Assembly: GCF_001468085.1 (NCBI RefSeq)
Contig: NZ_LNZB01000060.1
Coordinates: 458,257 to 522,256 of the forward strand
Reading direction: 5' to 3'
DNA length: 64,000 nt
From: Legionella waltersii
Lineage (GTDB): Bacteria > Pseudomonadota > Gammaproteobacteria > Legionellales > Legionellaceae
Below are positions 1-8,801 of this stretch, in pieces; within the stretch, counting starts at the first letter, position 1; each line of letters starts with the position of its first letter. The translations under genes and the position numbers were made by a program. The notes under the pieces were generated by a model. That model worked only from the letters and a program-made list of their open reading frames with translations, did not search any database and was not told the DNA's origin.

Positions 1-123
1 AGAAAAATTGCAGCGGCTTGTGGAAGATAATTTATGACACGTTTATGCCACAGTGAAGTGAAAAACCAAGTACTCTATATTCCAACTTGAGTGTGTAACT
101 AATTGATTTATAAGGATAAAAAA

Positions 124-200
124 TGGCGCGCCCGGAAGGATTCGAACCTCCGACCCCCTGGTTCGTAGCCAGATACTCTATCCAACTGAGCTACGGGCGC
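124..200 (-). tRNA. tRNA-Arg (anticodon ACG)
   Basis: Read on the minus strand, the sequence folds as a cloverleaf. It has a 7-bp acceptor stem (GCGCCCG/CGGGCGC), a D arm with AGCTCAGTTGGATAGAG, an anticodon stem CTGG/CCAG around loop CTACGAA (anticodon ACG, arginine CGU family) and a T arm with GGTTCGAATCC. The terminal CCA is encoded. It lies 6 bp downstream of tRNA-Ser and is probably cotranscribed with it. A T6 run directly follows the CCA on the minus strand. Confidence 0.96.
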
Positions 201-206
201 GTTGAT

Positions 207-296
207 TGGCGGAGAGAGAGGGATTCGAACCCTCGATGGGATTTCTCCCATACTCCCTTAGCAGGGGAGCGCCTTCGACCACTCGGCCATCTCTCC
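207..296 (-). tRNA. tRNA-Ser (anticodon GCU)
   Basis: This is a 90-nt class II tRNA on the minus strand. The acceptor is GGAGAGA/TCTCTCC, and the anticodon loop within CCCCTGCTAAGGG gives GCT (serine AGC/AGU). The long variable arm TATGGGAGAAATCCCATC is typical of tRNA-Ser, and the T loop reads GGTTCGAATCC. CCA is encoded. It is the first gene of a two-tRNA unit. Confidence 0.96.
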
Positions 297-311
297 AATC
301 AATGGTTGCCG

Positions 312-339
312 AGTATATCAGGTATTTAGCGGGCGTCAA
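312..339 (-). promoter_or_regulatory. sigma-70 promoter of the tRNA-Ser/tRNA-Arg unit
   Basis: On the minus strand there is a -35 TTGACG (339-334), a 16-bp spacer and a -10 TATACT (317-312), followed by a G/C-containing discriminator CGGC. The -10 ends about 15 bp before the tRNA-Ser 5' end. A near-consensus promoter with a GC-rich discriminator is what a stringently controlled stable-RNA promoter looks like; that control is inferred. Confidence 0.75.
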
Positions 340-495
340 TAATTCCATGATAATAAAGTTCTTTATGCTCATTTTACAGTGGTCAAAAGAAATCTTTTAT
401 CACGATTAAGGTATAGATTATTTTAAATCCTGCAGTATCAAAATTCATCTATCTGTGTTATCAAATTGTTAGGAAAAGGACTTTGAAGGCTATTT

Positions 496-1599
496 ATGTG
501 GTATATATTATTATTTCAGCAATTAGCACAATTGATTTGCCCTGAGCAAAAGGAGCAAGCAGCTGATTACATAACAGATCTGCTTAGGTTTATAAAGAAT
601 GATATAGAGGATCAACCAAATTTTGAGGCTATGTTCTTATTTGGATTCATGAATGCTCTAAATCAATACTATCAAGCAATAATACAGTCTAACATGACTG
701 TTTCGTTGAATCAGTTTGCAAGGCATAGTCTTGGATTAGCAATTCTCTATTATAAATACACAGATGATAAATCAGTATACTGCAGTGATTTTATAACAGT
801 TCTTTCTAAACGGAAAATCTATTCAAACCTTGGTTTGCAGCGTGAAATAAGCAGGCAACTCTTTGAATACATAGAGGGTGCAAGTCATGATCCTAATATC
901 ACACCATTTGCTAAGATTACTAGTTACTCAGATTACGTTGTTAATAGAGAGAAAATTAAAAATGCTTTGTTTAAAAATCAACTCATTGACATTGAAAGAG
1001 AAGCATTCAGTCTAGTCGATCATTCTGTAAAGACAGATCTTACAGAAACCTGTTCTGTCCTTAACGATTTGCTCAATCGATCAAAAGATCAAAGCCAAAT
1101 TTTGAGAGGTCTGTCTAAGTTTCTTTCTTCATATAAAAATAGAGATCATTTATTTGATGGATTTATCCAATCAGTAGAGTTAGAAAAACTCAAGTTGAGC
1201 TCATTGGTTATAAAAGAACCTGAGTTGATAAAAGTGGAGATATCTCTTGATAATAAAAGAATACATAGCCAGCTGTCTCTTAAGAATTCATACATTGAGT
1301 TGATTCAGAGAAAATTAAGACCTTATATCGACGAGGTGGGTAAAACTAAATTCTCTGTATTTAATCAAAAGCCAATTTGTGAGCATAAAGAAGAGGTAAA
1401 AAATATATTACTGGGTATATATAATGGTAAATTCAAGACAGTAGATGGTGTTCTAGCAGAGCTTTCCAAAATAGACATATCAAATCCTGATGATAGGTTG
1501 TTAAGAATAAGAAGAGACATAAGAAGAGCCTGTTCCCACACAGGCAGTGAAGCAAACTACCTTCGACCAACTGCCTCCTCACTTGGACATTGCTCCTAA
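496..1599 (+). CDS. hypothetical protein, Legionella-type unknown
   Basis: This 367-residue protein belongs to no family I recognise. It has no signal peptide and no clear membrane segment after the short hydrophobic start. The composition is helical, with many charged heptads between residues 150 and 330. The DNA is AT-rich until about nt 1525, then becomes visibly richer in G+C. The last 24 codons (from RRACSH) read like non-coding sequence and contain overlapping short inverted repeats (1528-1576), so the original C-terminus may have been replaced by a later fusion or frameshift. It stands alone between the tRNA pair and fadI. An effector role is possible only by analogy with other lone Legionella genes of unknown function. 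Confidence 0.6.
   Translation: MWYILLFQQLAQLICPEQKEQAADYITDLLRFIKNDIEDQPNFEAMFLFGFMNALNQYYQAIIQSNMTVSLNQFARHSLGLAILYYKYTDDKSVYCSDFITVLSKRKIYSNLGLQREISRQLFEYIEGASHDPNITPFAKITSYSDYVVNREKIKNALFKNQLIDIEREAFSLVDHSVKTDLTETCSVLNDLLNRSKDQSQILRGLSKFLSSYKNRDHLFDGFIQSVELEKLKLSSLVIKEPELIKVEISLDNKRIHSQLSLKNSYIELIQRKLRPYIDEVGKTKFSVFNQKPICEHKEEVKNILLGIYNGKFKTVDGVLAELSKIDISNPDDRLLRIRRDIRRACSHTGSEANYLRPTASSLGHCS
1528..1576 (+). repeat. overlapping inverted repeats at the gene 3' end
   Basis: GCCTGT (1528-1533) pairs with ACAGGC (1540-1545) around a 6-nt loop. AGGCAGT (1542-1548) can instead pair with ACTGCCT (1570-1576). Because the two stems share nt 1542-1545, they are mutually exclusive. The function is unknown; it could be 3'-end folding or the remains of a repeat. 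Confidence 0.5.
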
Positions 1600-1672
1600 T
1601 TACTGCTAATCTAACATACTATTTTATATCAGTTATAAATTTGTAAAATCCACGCCCCAACAAGGAGGATGA

Positions 1673-2992
1673 ATGAAACACCAGTCAAACATAAGTGGTC
1701 GTGATGTTTATGTTGTTGATGGAAGCAGAACGCCATTTTTAAAAGCAAAAGGTATAGGACCATTTACTGGCTCTGATTTGGCGGTAGCGGCTGGAACTGC
1801 ATTATTGAATCGTCAGTCTTTCGATCCATCGGAGCTCGATGAAGTCATTATTGGTAGTGCAATGCCAGGACCTGATGAAGCCAATATTGCCCGTGTAATT
1901 GCCTTAAGATTGGGATGTGGTGATAAGGTTCCTGCATTTACAGTGATGCGAAATTGTGCCTCAGGAATGCAAGCATTAGATAATGCAGCCATGCAAATAT
2001 CTAGTGGTCGTAGCAATTTAGTTCTTGCTGGGGGTACTGATGCAATGAGTCATGCACCATTATTGTTTAATGAGCAAATGGCTGGTTGGTTAGCTAGTTG
2101 GTTTTCAGCAAGAAGTGTAGGCCAAAAGGTTGCCTTAGTTACAAAATTTCGCCCATCCTTTTTAGCACCAGTCATAGCATTGTTAAGAGGCCTTACTGAC
2201 CCAATTGTTGGTTTAAACATGGGACAAACAGCAGAGAAGGTTGCTTTTAGATTTAATATCACCCGTGAGCAAATGGATGATTTTGCAAACCAAAGTCACT
2301 TAAAGTTAGCCCAAGCTTACGCAGAACAAAGAATGACAGAAGTTGTTCCTATGATCGATAAAAAGGGTCGTGTTTATTTGCAAGATGATGGGTTTCGTGC
2401 TGACTCTAATGTAGAGAAGCTTGCCAAATTAAAACCTTTTTTTGATAAAAAATACGGTATGGTGACACCAGGAAATAGCTCTCAGATTACAGATGGAGCT
2501 TGTTTACTGCTTCTAGCCAGCGCTGAAGCTGTAAAAAAATATAAATTACCTGTGATAGGTCGTATTGTTGATTCACAATGGTCTGCACTTGATCCCTCTC
2601 AAATGGGATTGGGTCCTGTACATGCTGCAACCCCCATATTAGAAAGACAAAAGCTAAAACCATCTGATTTGGATTGCTGGGAGATTAATGAAGCCTTTGC
2701 TGCTCAAGTTTTAGGTTGTTTTGCTGCTTGGGACGATGAAGAGTATTGCAAAGAGCAGCTAAACCTACAAAGTGCTTTAGGTGCCCCATCATTAGAAAAA
2801 TTAAATCGTGATGGAGGTGCAATTGCAGCCGGACATCCAATTGGAGCAAGTGGGGCTAGAATAGTGTTGCATGCTCTAAAATCCATGGAACAACGAAATG
2901 AATCACGGGGTATGGCTGCTATATGCATTGGTGGTGGGCAGGGTGGCGCTATGTATCTTGAGCGAGTGACAGAGGTGAAAGGACATGAATAA
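1673..2992 (+). CDS. fadI: 3-ketoacyl-CoA thiolase FadI
   Basis: This is a beta-ketoacyl-CoA thiolase, which cleaves 3-ketoacyl-CoA with CoA in the last step of beta-oxidation. Visible thiolase signatures are the acyl-accepting cysteine in RNCASGMQAL (about Cys95), the His of AAGHPIGASGAR (about residue 387) and the second catalytic Cys in CIGGGQGG (about 418). At 439 residues it is nearer the FadI subfamily (about 436) than FadA (about 387). A strong AAGGAGG lies just upstream of the start. The stop overlaps the fadJ start by 8 bp (ATGAATAA), so the two subunits are likely translationally coupled and form the FadIJ complex. Confidence 0.93.
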   Translation: MKHQSNISGRDVYVVDGSRTPFLKAKGIGPFTGSDLAVAAGTALLNRQSFDPSELDEVIIGSAMPGPDEANIARVIALRLGCGDKVPAFTVMRNCASGMQALDNAAMQISSGRSNLVLAGGTDAMSHAPLLFNEQMAGWLASWFSARSVGQKVALVTKFRPSFLAPVIALLRGLTDPIVGLNMGQTAEKVAFRFNITREQMDDFANQSHLKLAQAYAEQRMTEVVPMIDKKGRVYLQDDGFRADSNVEKLAKLKPFFDKKYGMVTPGNSSQITDGACLLLLASAEAVKKYKLPVIGRIVDSQWSALDPSQMGLGPVHAATPILERQKLKPSDLDCWEINEAFAAQVLGCFAAWDDEEYCKEQLNLQSALGAPSLEKLNRDGGAIAAGHPIGASGARIVLHALKSMEQRNESRGMAAICIGGGQGGAMYLERVTEVKGHE

Positions 2993-5003
2993 TTATAAAC
3001 ATTGGAATTTACAGCGTGATAATGATGCCATACTGTGGTTAGGGCTAAATAGAAGTGACACTAGCGTAAACACAATTAATGTTGAAGTTCTGGATGAGTT
3101 AAACAGCTTATTGCATGAACTATCTCATGATAAAAAGGCAGTAGGACTCGTTATTTTTTCTGAAAAGGAAAAGGGATTTATCGCTGGTGCTGATGTAAAT
3201 TCATTTACTCAATTTAAAGATTCTTCTGAAGCTGTTGAATTCTTGCAAAAAGGTCAATCGGTTTTTGCAAGATTACATACACTACCTTTTCCAAGTGTTG
3301 CAATGATCGATGGTTTTTGTATGGGGGGAGGATATGAGCTTGCTTTAGCCTGTACTTATCGAGTAGCTTCTGATGCGCTGGATACAAAAATTGGCTTGCC
3401 TGAAATTCTGCTTGGAATTCATCCCGGTTGGGGGGGGACTGTTCGCTTGCCTCAGTTGATCGGTGGCTTCAAGGCATTGTCGCAAGTGATATTAACAGGT
3501 AGTGCTATTCACTCTGTCAAGGCAAAAGCACTAGGAATGATTGACGAAGTTGTCCCTGTACGGCAACTGAAAAGGGCGGCCATCTATTTTATTAAAAACA
3601 AGCCACTGAAACATCGACCTTCACTGATTGAATCGTTTACTAATCTATCACTTGTTAGAAAACCTTTGGCTTACTTAATGAGACAAAATGTTGCAAAAAG
3701 GGTGCGTAGAGAACATTATCCTGCCCCATATGCAGTGATTGACTTATGGGAAAAAGACGGTGGTTTTAGTGACAGGGCTTATTTGAAAGAAGTTGAATCC
3801 ATCGAGCAATTGGTTAAGCAAAATGACACGTCTAAAAATTTAATTCGTGCATTTTTGCTGAGAGAGCGTTTAAAAGGATTTGCAAAGGACAATCAATTTA
3901 CTGCCAAACATGTGCATGTGATTGGAGCAGGTGTCATGGGTGGAGATATTGCGGCTTGGTGTGCTCTTCGTGGATTAAGAGTTACTTTGCAAGATAAATC
4001 CTACGAGCAAATTGCTCCAGCAATTGGACGAGCTTATTCTCTGTATAAAAAGAAACTGCGGAAACCAAGATTGGTACAAGCAGCCATGGATAATTTAATT
4101 CCTGATCCAGAGGGGCATGGGGTTTCTAAAGCAGATGTGATTATTGAGGCAGTCTTTGAAAACTTGGCTGTTAAGCAAGAGATTATCTCAGCGGTTGAAA
4201 AACAGGCTAAGAAAGTGGCTATTATCGCAACAAACACATCAAGTATTCCTCTTGATGAGATCAGTACCGCAATGAAAGATCCAGATAGATTAGTTGGTAT
4301 TCATTTCTTCAATCCAGTAGCACGAATGGATTTAGTGGAAATAGTTAGCAGCTCATCAACCAGTAAAAAGGTTCAGCAAAGTGCTTGTTCGTTTGTGAAT
4401 CAGATTTCTAAGTTACCTTTACCTGTTAAATCTAGCCCAGGTTTCCTAATAAATAGAGTATTAATGCCTTATTTAATGGAGTGTGTTCAGCTATTGGATG
4501 AAGGCTATACTGCCGAATCCATTGATGAAGCCGCTTTACAATTTGGTATGTTTATGGGACCTGTTGAGCTGGCAGATACCGTTGGAATGGATGTGTGTTT
4601 AGCCGTTGCTGATAATTTAACAAAACACTTTGGTGGAACTGTACCACAGAAACTCCGTGATTTTGTTAAAGCAGGCAAGCTTGGCAGAAAGACCGGTGAA
4701 GGTTTTTATAAGTATAAAAACGGTAAACCTGTTAAAAAAACGGCCCCTAAAATTGTTGACCAAGCCATTGCAGATCGTTTAATACTACGTATGGTTAATG
4801 AGGCTGCAGCCTGTTTGAGGGAAGGTGTTGTAGCTGACTCAGACCTATTGGATGCAGGAATGATATTTGCCACTGGTTTTGCTCCATTCCGGGGTGGTCC
4901 AATGAATTATGCGAATGATTTTGGTAAGGATAAATTGGAAACTTTATTCAAAACCTTTGAGTCTAAGTATGGAGATAGGTTTAAAGTTGACAATAGTTTA
5001 TAG
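2985..5003 (+). CDS. fadJ: fatty-acid oxidation alpha subunit FadJ (enoyl-CoA hydratase / 3-hydroxyacyl-CoA dehydrogenase)
   Basis: This bifunctional enzyme carries out hydration and NAD-dependent dehydrogenation of beta-oxidation intermediates. The N-terminal crotonase domain (about 1-200) contains GFIAGADVNSF and GFCMGGGYELALAC for the oxyanion hole, and LPEILLGIHPGWGG with the catalytic Glu. The NAD-binding fold starts near residue 312 (IGAGVMGGDIA). HFFNPVARMDLVEIV and SSPGFLINRVLMPY mark the dehydrogenase core. At 672 residues it is slightly shorter than E. coli FadJ (714). It overlaps fadI and is followed by a GC-rich hairpin facing the convergent PAP2 gene. Fatty-acid use fits the fadD copy at 41.4-43.1 kb. 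Confidence 0.93.
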   Translation: MNNYKHWNLQRDNDAILWLGLNRSDTSVNTINVEVLDELNSLLHELSHDKKAVGLVIFSEKEKGFIAGADVNSFTQFKDSSEAVEFLQKGQSVFARLHTLPFPSVAMIDGFCMGGGYELALACTYRVASDALDTKIGLPEILLGIHPGWGGTVRLPQLIGGFKALSQVILTGSAIHSVKAKALGMIDEVVPVRQLKRAAIYFIKNKPLKHRPSLIESFTNLSLVRKPLAYLMRQNVAKRVRREHYPAPYAVIDLWEKDGGFSDRAYLKEVESIEQLVKQNDTSKNLIRAFLLRERLKGFAKDNQFTAKHVHVIGAGVMGGDIAAWCALRGLRVTLQDKSYEQIAPAIGRAYSLYKKKLRKPRLVQAAMDNLIPDPEGHGVSKADVIIEAVFENLAVKQEIISAVEKQAKKVAIIATNTSSIPLDEISTAMKDPDRLVGIHFFNPVARMDLVEIVSSSSTSKKVQQSACSFVNQISKLPLPVKSSPGFLINRVLMPYLMECVQLLDEGYTAESIDEAALQFGMFMGPVELADTVGMDVCLAVADNLTKHFGGTVPQKLRDFVKAGKLGRKTGEGFYKYKNGKPVKKTAPKIVDQAIADRLILRMVNEAAACLREGVVADSDLLDAGMIFATGFAPFRGGPMNYANDFGKDKLETLFKTFESKYGDRFKVDNSL

Positions 5004-5027
5004 CTGAATCGCGTATATGTTACAGAA

Positions 5028-5056
5028 GGTGACGTACCCCATTGGGGGCCGTCACC
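5028..5056. terminator. hairpin between convergent fadJ and PAP2 genes
   Basis: GGTGACG (5028-5034) pairs with CGTCACC (5050-5056), and an inner CCCC-ATT-GGGG extends the stem. There is no U-tract on either side, so it is either a bidirectional RNA-end-stabilising hairpin or a weak terminator. Placement between convergent genes supports a transcript-end role. Confidence 0.6.
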
Positions 5057-5076
5057 ATGATAGGGCGGGCAATAAA

Positions 5077-5952
5077 CTAGCTTCTGATTTTAATCCATTT
5101 AAGCCAATAATAAGCAATCAATACCAATGCAAACCCCGCAATAATATCACTCGGATAATGCCAGCCAAGCAATACACAGGACATGATCAGTAATAAGTTT
5201 ATTAACCCTAAAAGCATACAGGGTAGCCTCCAATTCTTGATTAAATACACGCAAAGAATAGCCCAAACCGTATGAAATGATGGCATTGCAATCAGCCCTC
5301 CTTCATTCGTTGTAGGAGTCTGATGGTGATGGATTTGGAAAAATTTAAGACCTGTATCGACTTGTTCAGGTAGGAAAAGACTACTATCAAGCATACTTGC
5401 TGGTGCAGTTGTAGGGAAAAAATAGTAAATCATAAAACCTATTAATGCAGTAATCAGCATAAGCATGAAATACTCATTTAAAACAGTGAATTGACCTGAT
5501 ATGATTACACAGAGTGGTAGAATGCTCATCTGATAAGGTAAGCTGTCATAGATTATTGAGAGAATTAATTTAAAAATGGGGTACTCACACAACCATTGCA
5601 TTATGGCAATAAGGTTGATTCCTAATGAGTTTTCTAGTTTTATTATTTGCAAATCAATGGGTTTAAATGGCGTGAGCTGAACTGCATTGGTAGCCAAAGC
5701 AATAATGCACATTACAGTATAAAAATTAATGAGCTCCAATCCAGAGTGACTCATTCGATTCTTTTTGCCAAACAAAAGTAATAAACCAAAGTAATTTATC
5801 AGTAAGATTAATGCGATATAGAAAGTACCATCAGGAAAGTAATTATTACCGATATAATTGAATTTGAAGTGATTAACAAGCAGAGCTATTATTGATAGGG
5901 CAACTATTGTGCCCCCTATGAGTATAAAACTGTGTAATCTAACTTCCTGCAT
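5077..5952 (-). CDS. PAP2-superfamily (AUR1-like) membrane phosphatase/transferase
   Basis: This 291-residue polytopic membrane protein has about six hydrophobic segments. The C-terminal third holds PAP2 signatures: AMPSFHTVWAI (degenerate C2, catalytic His) and LLGWHYPSDIIAG (C3, His and Asp). The family removes or transfers phosphate groups on lipids, for example phosphatidic acid, undecaprenyl pyrophosphate or inositol-phosphoryl lipids. The spacing looks like the PAP2_3/AUR1 branch, which lacks a classical C1 motif; the substrate cannot be told. Its ATG lies inside the end of the upstream CsrA paralog (14-bp overlap), so it is probably translated by coupling to that gene. Confidence 0.75.
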   Translation of the reverse strand: MQEVRLHSFILIGGTIVALSIIALLVNHFKFNYIGNNYFPDGTFYIALILLINYFGLLLLFGKKNRMSHSGLELINFYTVMCIIALATNAVQLTPFKPIDLQIIKLENSLGINLIAIMQWLCEYPIFKLILSIIYDSLPYQMSILPLCVIISGQFTVLNEYFMLMLITALIGFMIYYFFPTTAPASMLDSSLFLPEQVDTGLKFFQIHHHQTPTTNEGGLIAMPSFHTVWAILCVYLIKNWRLPCMLLGLINLLLIMSCVLLGWHYPSDIIAGFALVLIAYYWLKWIKIRS

Positions 5953-6160
5953 GATCCAACAATTGTTCAGCTATTTGAATAGATTCTTTTTCTTTAATCG
6001 CATTATAAATTTCTTCACGGTGAACGTTAATGGATCTTGGTGCATCTACTCCAAATTTAATATTGCCATTCTCATGTGTTTTAAATGCTAATATTTTCAC
6101 AATTTTATTCGAAAGACGAATAATTAGCGGTTCTTCAAATTGAAGATTTATAATGTCCAT
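5939..6160 (-). CDS. csrR: CsrA-family RNA-binding regulator, divergent paralog (CsrR-like)
   Basis: At 73 residues it matches CsrA from about residue 12 on: KFGVDAPRSINVHREEIYNAI corresponds to the beta4-beta5/RNA-binding stretch, including the conserved VHREEIY arginine. The usual N-terminal MLILTRK-GE is replaced by MDIINLQFEEPL, so one RNA-contacting strand differs. CsrA proteins bind GGA motifs in mRNA leaders and control translation. From memory, L. pneumophila has such a paralog (CsrR, lpg1593) between the fad genes and rpsF, and the position here matches; the symbol rests on that. The start has AGAGG seven bases upstream. It heads a two-gene unit with the PAP2 protein. Confidence 0.8.
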   Translation of the reverse strand: MDIINLQFEEPLIIRLSNKIVKILAFKTHENGNIKFGVDAPRSINVHREEIYNAIKEKESIQIAEQLLDHAGS

Positions 6161-6349
6161 TAAAAGCCTCTTAAAAAAACAGATTAAAGCAGAGTGTAGA
6201 TAAAATTGAATATGGAACGGTAACTCAAATTACAGCTATTTGTCACTATAAATCGTTGTAAAACCTATAATTTAATTAGAAATTTGAATCATGAAACCCT
6301 CTGTGGGCAAACAAAAAGCACATGTGTTTTTTTAGAAGCACCCCCAAAA

Positions 6350-8587
6350 TTATCGATTAGAAAAATTCTTCAAAAATTTTTCTAGAGCTGCTGCTGGCAT
6401 AGGTTGACTTAAGTAATTACCTTGCACTTGATGACAATGTTGATTTTTAAGAAATGCCATTTGATCAGGAGTTTCAACACCCTCTGCTAGAACTTTAAAA
6501 TTGAAACTCTCCGACATTGCGATAATGGCCTCAATCATCGCTTCATCGTCTTTTGAGTTTTCGATATTATTAATAAATGAAGGATCAATTTTAAGTCGAT
6601 TAATGTGGATATGTTTGAGATAATTAAAAAAGGATTTTCCTGTACCGAAGTCATCTAACACTATTTTTATGCCAATATCATACAACTGGTTAATCATGTC
6701 TATCATATCTAGGTGAGTCATTAAGATATTTTCATTAATTTCAAATTCCAAAATTTTAGGAGAAACTTTATATCGCTGGAGTATTCGTTTGACTTTCATT
6801 GCAAAATTATTCTGCTTCAATTGCTGAATAGCAATATTTACTGAAACGCACTTTGGTGAGATTTTTTTTTCTTGCCAGACCTTAATTTGCCGACATACTT
6901 CATGCAATACCCATTCACCAATGGGTATAATCAAGCCAGAGTCCTCAGCTATTTTCATGAAATCAATTGGTGTTAAATCACCCTTAGTAGGATGTTTCCA
7001 CCTTAATAGAGCCTCTACAGATAATAAACAGTGATTATTGATATCAAATTGAGGTTGATAAACTAAGTAAAATTCGTTTTTTAGGATAGCCTGATTGAGC
7101 TCCGATTCAATTTTAAAGCGATTTTTGGTTTGTTTATTGAGTTCTTCTGTATAAAATTGAAATTGATTCCCGCCATGGGCTTTAGCTTGGTACATCGCTA
7201 AGTCAGCATTCTTTAATAGTTCATCAACACTAGTACCGTCCTCAGGACATAGGCTAATCCCAACACTAGCTGATATGTTAATGTTATGTCCTGCAATTGA
7301 AAAACTATCACGAAACGACCGAAGAATCTTCGTTGCTATATTTATAGCATGCTCTTCTTTGGTTAAATCAGGCGTTATCATAATAAATTCATCACCCCCA
7401 AGGCGTGCTAGCGTATCTTCTTTTCTGACGAGTGTTGAAAGACGTAATGAAATAAGTTGTAGTAAAATATCACCGGTTGAGTGACTTAAGCTATCATTAA
7501 CTAGCTTAAATCGGTCAAGATCGATGAACAGAACAGCTGAAATTTTACCATTTCGATGTGTTCTATCTATAGCATTCTTTAGCCTATCAATCACAAGTAG
7601 CCTGTTAGGAAGTCCAGTAAGCATATCATGTGATGCTTGATACTCTAATTTATATTGCAAGTTTGCACGTTCTGTAATGTCATGAAAAGTCCATATATAA
7701 CCTATCGTTTCGTTATTTAATTGATGAGGCTGTACATAGCATTCGATGATACTGTTGTTTTTAATTTTAACGATCAACTTGTTTTTTAATTCATTGGTCT
7801 TCACCATGAATAAATTAAAAGCGTTATTAGAATGAATGATTTCCTTTTCCATTAATTGATGAATTTTTTTAAAGCTTTTTGTTTTAATTAGCTTTTCAGG
7901 AATATTCCATAGGGTTAAAAAACGATGATTATAGTCGATGATTTTATTTTTTAAGTCGATAACTAACAAACCATCAGCAGTAGAGTCTAAGGTTGAACGA
8001 AGAAGTGAGACTGATTGATGTAATTTGTCAGTCCTGTCATCGACTGTTTGGTTTAGCATTTCAGAGTAGCGTTGCACATTTTTAGATAAGATCCATTTTT
8101 TGGTTAACGATGAAATAATCTGACGTAAGGCCACAGCATCAAGTGCATTATTTAAGATTAAATAGTTATCACCCATACCGAGTATCCGTACTGTGTGATC
8201 TTGATTATGTTCAGAATAACCCATGTTGATGATGATTTGTGTTTCTGGGTCCAACGTCCATATGTTTTTTATAGATTCTATCGAGTTGGTTTTTAATGGT
8301 GTATCGATATTATAAAATACTAAGGCATATTTTTTACTTTGACTAAAAGCATCAACCATCTTATTAATTCCTGCCTCAATATCTGAAGCGACATCAATAA
8401 TAAGTTCTGGAAAATGATAATTGGTATCAATGGATGAATGCTTGTGACTTCCTTCTATCTGGTAGAAAAATTGATCAACATTGTCAAGAAGTTGAGACTC
8501 TTGTGACATGGTAAGAATCTGAACTAAATTATGATCCATAGCCTGATTGTCGCCAATAATTAATATTCTTACTTCAGGATCAGTCAT
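6350..8587 (-). CDS. REC-like/PAS/GGDEF/EAL cyclic-di-GMP turnover protein
   Basis: This 745-residue protein makes and/or degrades cyclic di-GMP. The N-terminal 150 residues resemble a degenerate receiver domain (RILIIGDNQAMDHNLV). A PAS domain follows at about 190-310. The diguanylate cyclase has an intact ARLGGDEF near residue 397, and an inhibitory-site RKED (RxxD) sits five residues before it. The phosphodiesterase domain has SVEALLRWKH near 523, EINENILM, DDFGTGKSFFNYLK, LKIDPSF and LAEGVETPDQ, so its metal-binding residues look present. The REC-PAS-GGDEF-EAL order resembles Pseudomonas FimX, but both catalytic motifs here seem usable. It is transcribed away from rpsF, and its start is preceded by AAGG. 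Confidence 0.93.
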   Translation of the reverse strand: MTDPEVRILIIGDNQAMDHNLVQILTMSQESQLLDNVDQFFYQIEGSHKHSSIDTNYHFPELIIDVASDIEAGINKMVDAFSQSKKYALVFYNIDTPLKTNSIESIKNIWTLDPETQIIINMGYSEHNQDHTVRILGMGDNYLILNNALDAVALRQIISSLTKKWILSKNVQRYSEMLNQTVDDRTDKLHQSVSLLRSTLDSTADGLLVIDLKNKIIDYNHRFLTLWNIPEKLIKTKSFKKIHQLMEKEIIHSNNAFNLFMVKTNELKNKLIVKIKNNSIIECYVQPHQLNNETIGYIWTFHDITERANLQYKLEYQASHDMLTGLPNRLLVIDRLKNAIDRTHRNGKISAVLFIDLDRFKLVNDSLSHSTGDILLQLISLRLSTLVRKEDTLARLGGDEFIMITPDLTKEEHAINIATKILRSFRDSFSIAGHNINISASVGISLCPEDGTSVDELLKNADLAMYQAKAHGGNQFQFYTEELNKQTKNRFKIESELNQAILKNEFYLVYQPQFDINNHCLLSVEALLRWKHPTKGDLTPIDFMKIAEDSGLIIPIGEWVLHEVCRQIKVWQEKKISPKCVSVNIAIQQLKQNNFAMKVKRILQRYKVSPKILEFEINENILMTHLDMIDMINQLYDIGIKIVLDDFGTGKSFFNYLKHIHINRLKIDPSFINNIENSKDDEAMIEAIIAMSESFNFKVLAEGVETPDQMAFLKNQHCHQVQGNYLSQPMPAAALEKFLKNFSNR

Positions 8588-8727
8588 GCACTTACCTTAT
8601 CATGGATCGAATAAATCTAACCAAAACTTGTTTTCACTTAGATATTGGTTGGTTAAAATTTATTCAGCTATGTTACTATTCAGTATAGAAAATCAAACTA
8701 AATAATCAAATTTAAATCTGATTATGA

Positions 8728-8756
8728 TTGTGTATAAAATACAATAGGACTATAAT
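8728..8756 (+). promoter_or_regulatory. rpsF operon promoter
   Basis: A -35 TTGTGT (8728-8733), an exact 17-bp spacer and a perfect -10 TATAAT (8751-8756) predict a start near 8763, giving a leader of about 59 nt before rpsF. No other comparable promoter is visible in the 234-bp divergent region. Confidence 0.7.
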
Positions 8757-8774
8757 AAATGGTTTTTTAACCTT

Positions 8775-8801
8775 GCCTTACTGAAACATGATTCGGAAGG
8801 C
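8775..8801 (+). promoter_or_regulatory. rpsF leader hairpin, candidate S6:S18 autoregulatory element
   Basis: GCCTT-A-CTGAA pairs with TTCGG-AAGGC around loop ACATGA, giving ten pairs (one G-U) with a single bulged A80. It sits between the promoter and the rpsF Shine-Dalgarno (AAGGAG at 8811-8816). Many bacteria autoregulate rpsF with a leader stem-loop bound by the S6:S18 complex. Whether this hairpin carries that motif's conserved bases is not established here. Confidence 0.45.

Noticed and set aside
123..409. Plus- and minus-strand ORFs at the window start
   Set aside because: They lie over the two tRNA genes and read their antisense strand (the GFEPPTPWF type often seen as false annotation).
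8618..8655. TAACCAA/TTGGTTA inverted repeat between the GGDEF-EAL and rpsF genes
   Set aside because: It has seven pairs with a 24-nt spacer in AT-rich DNA, expected by chance, and does not coincide with the rpsF promoter.
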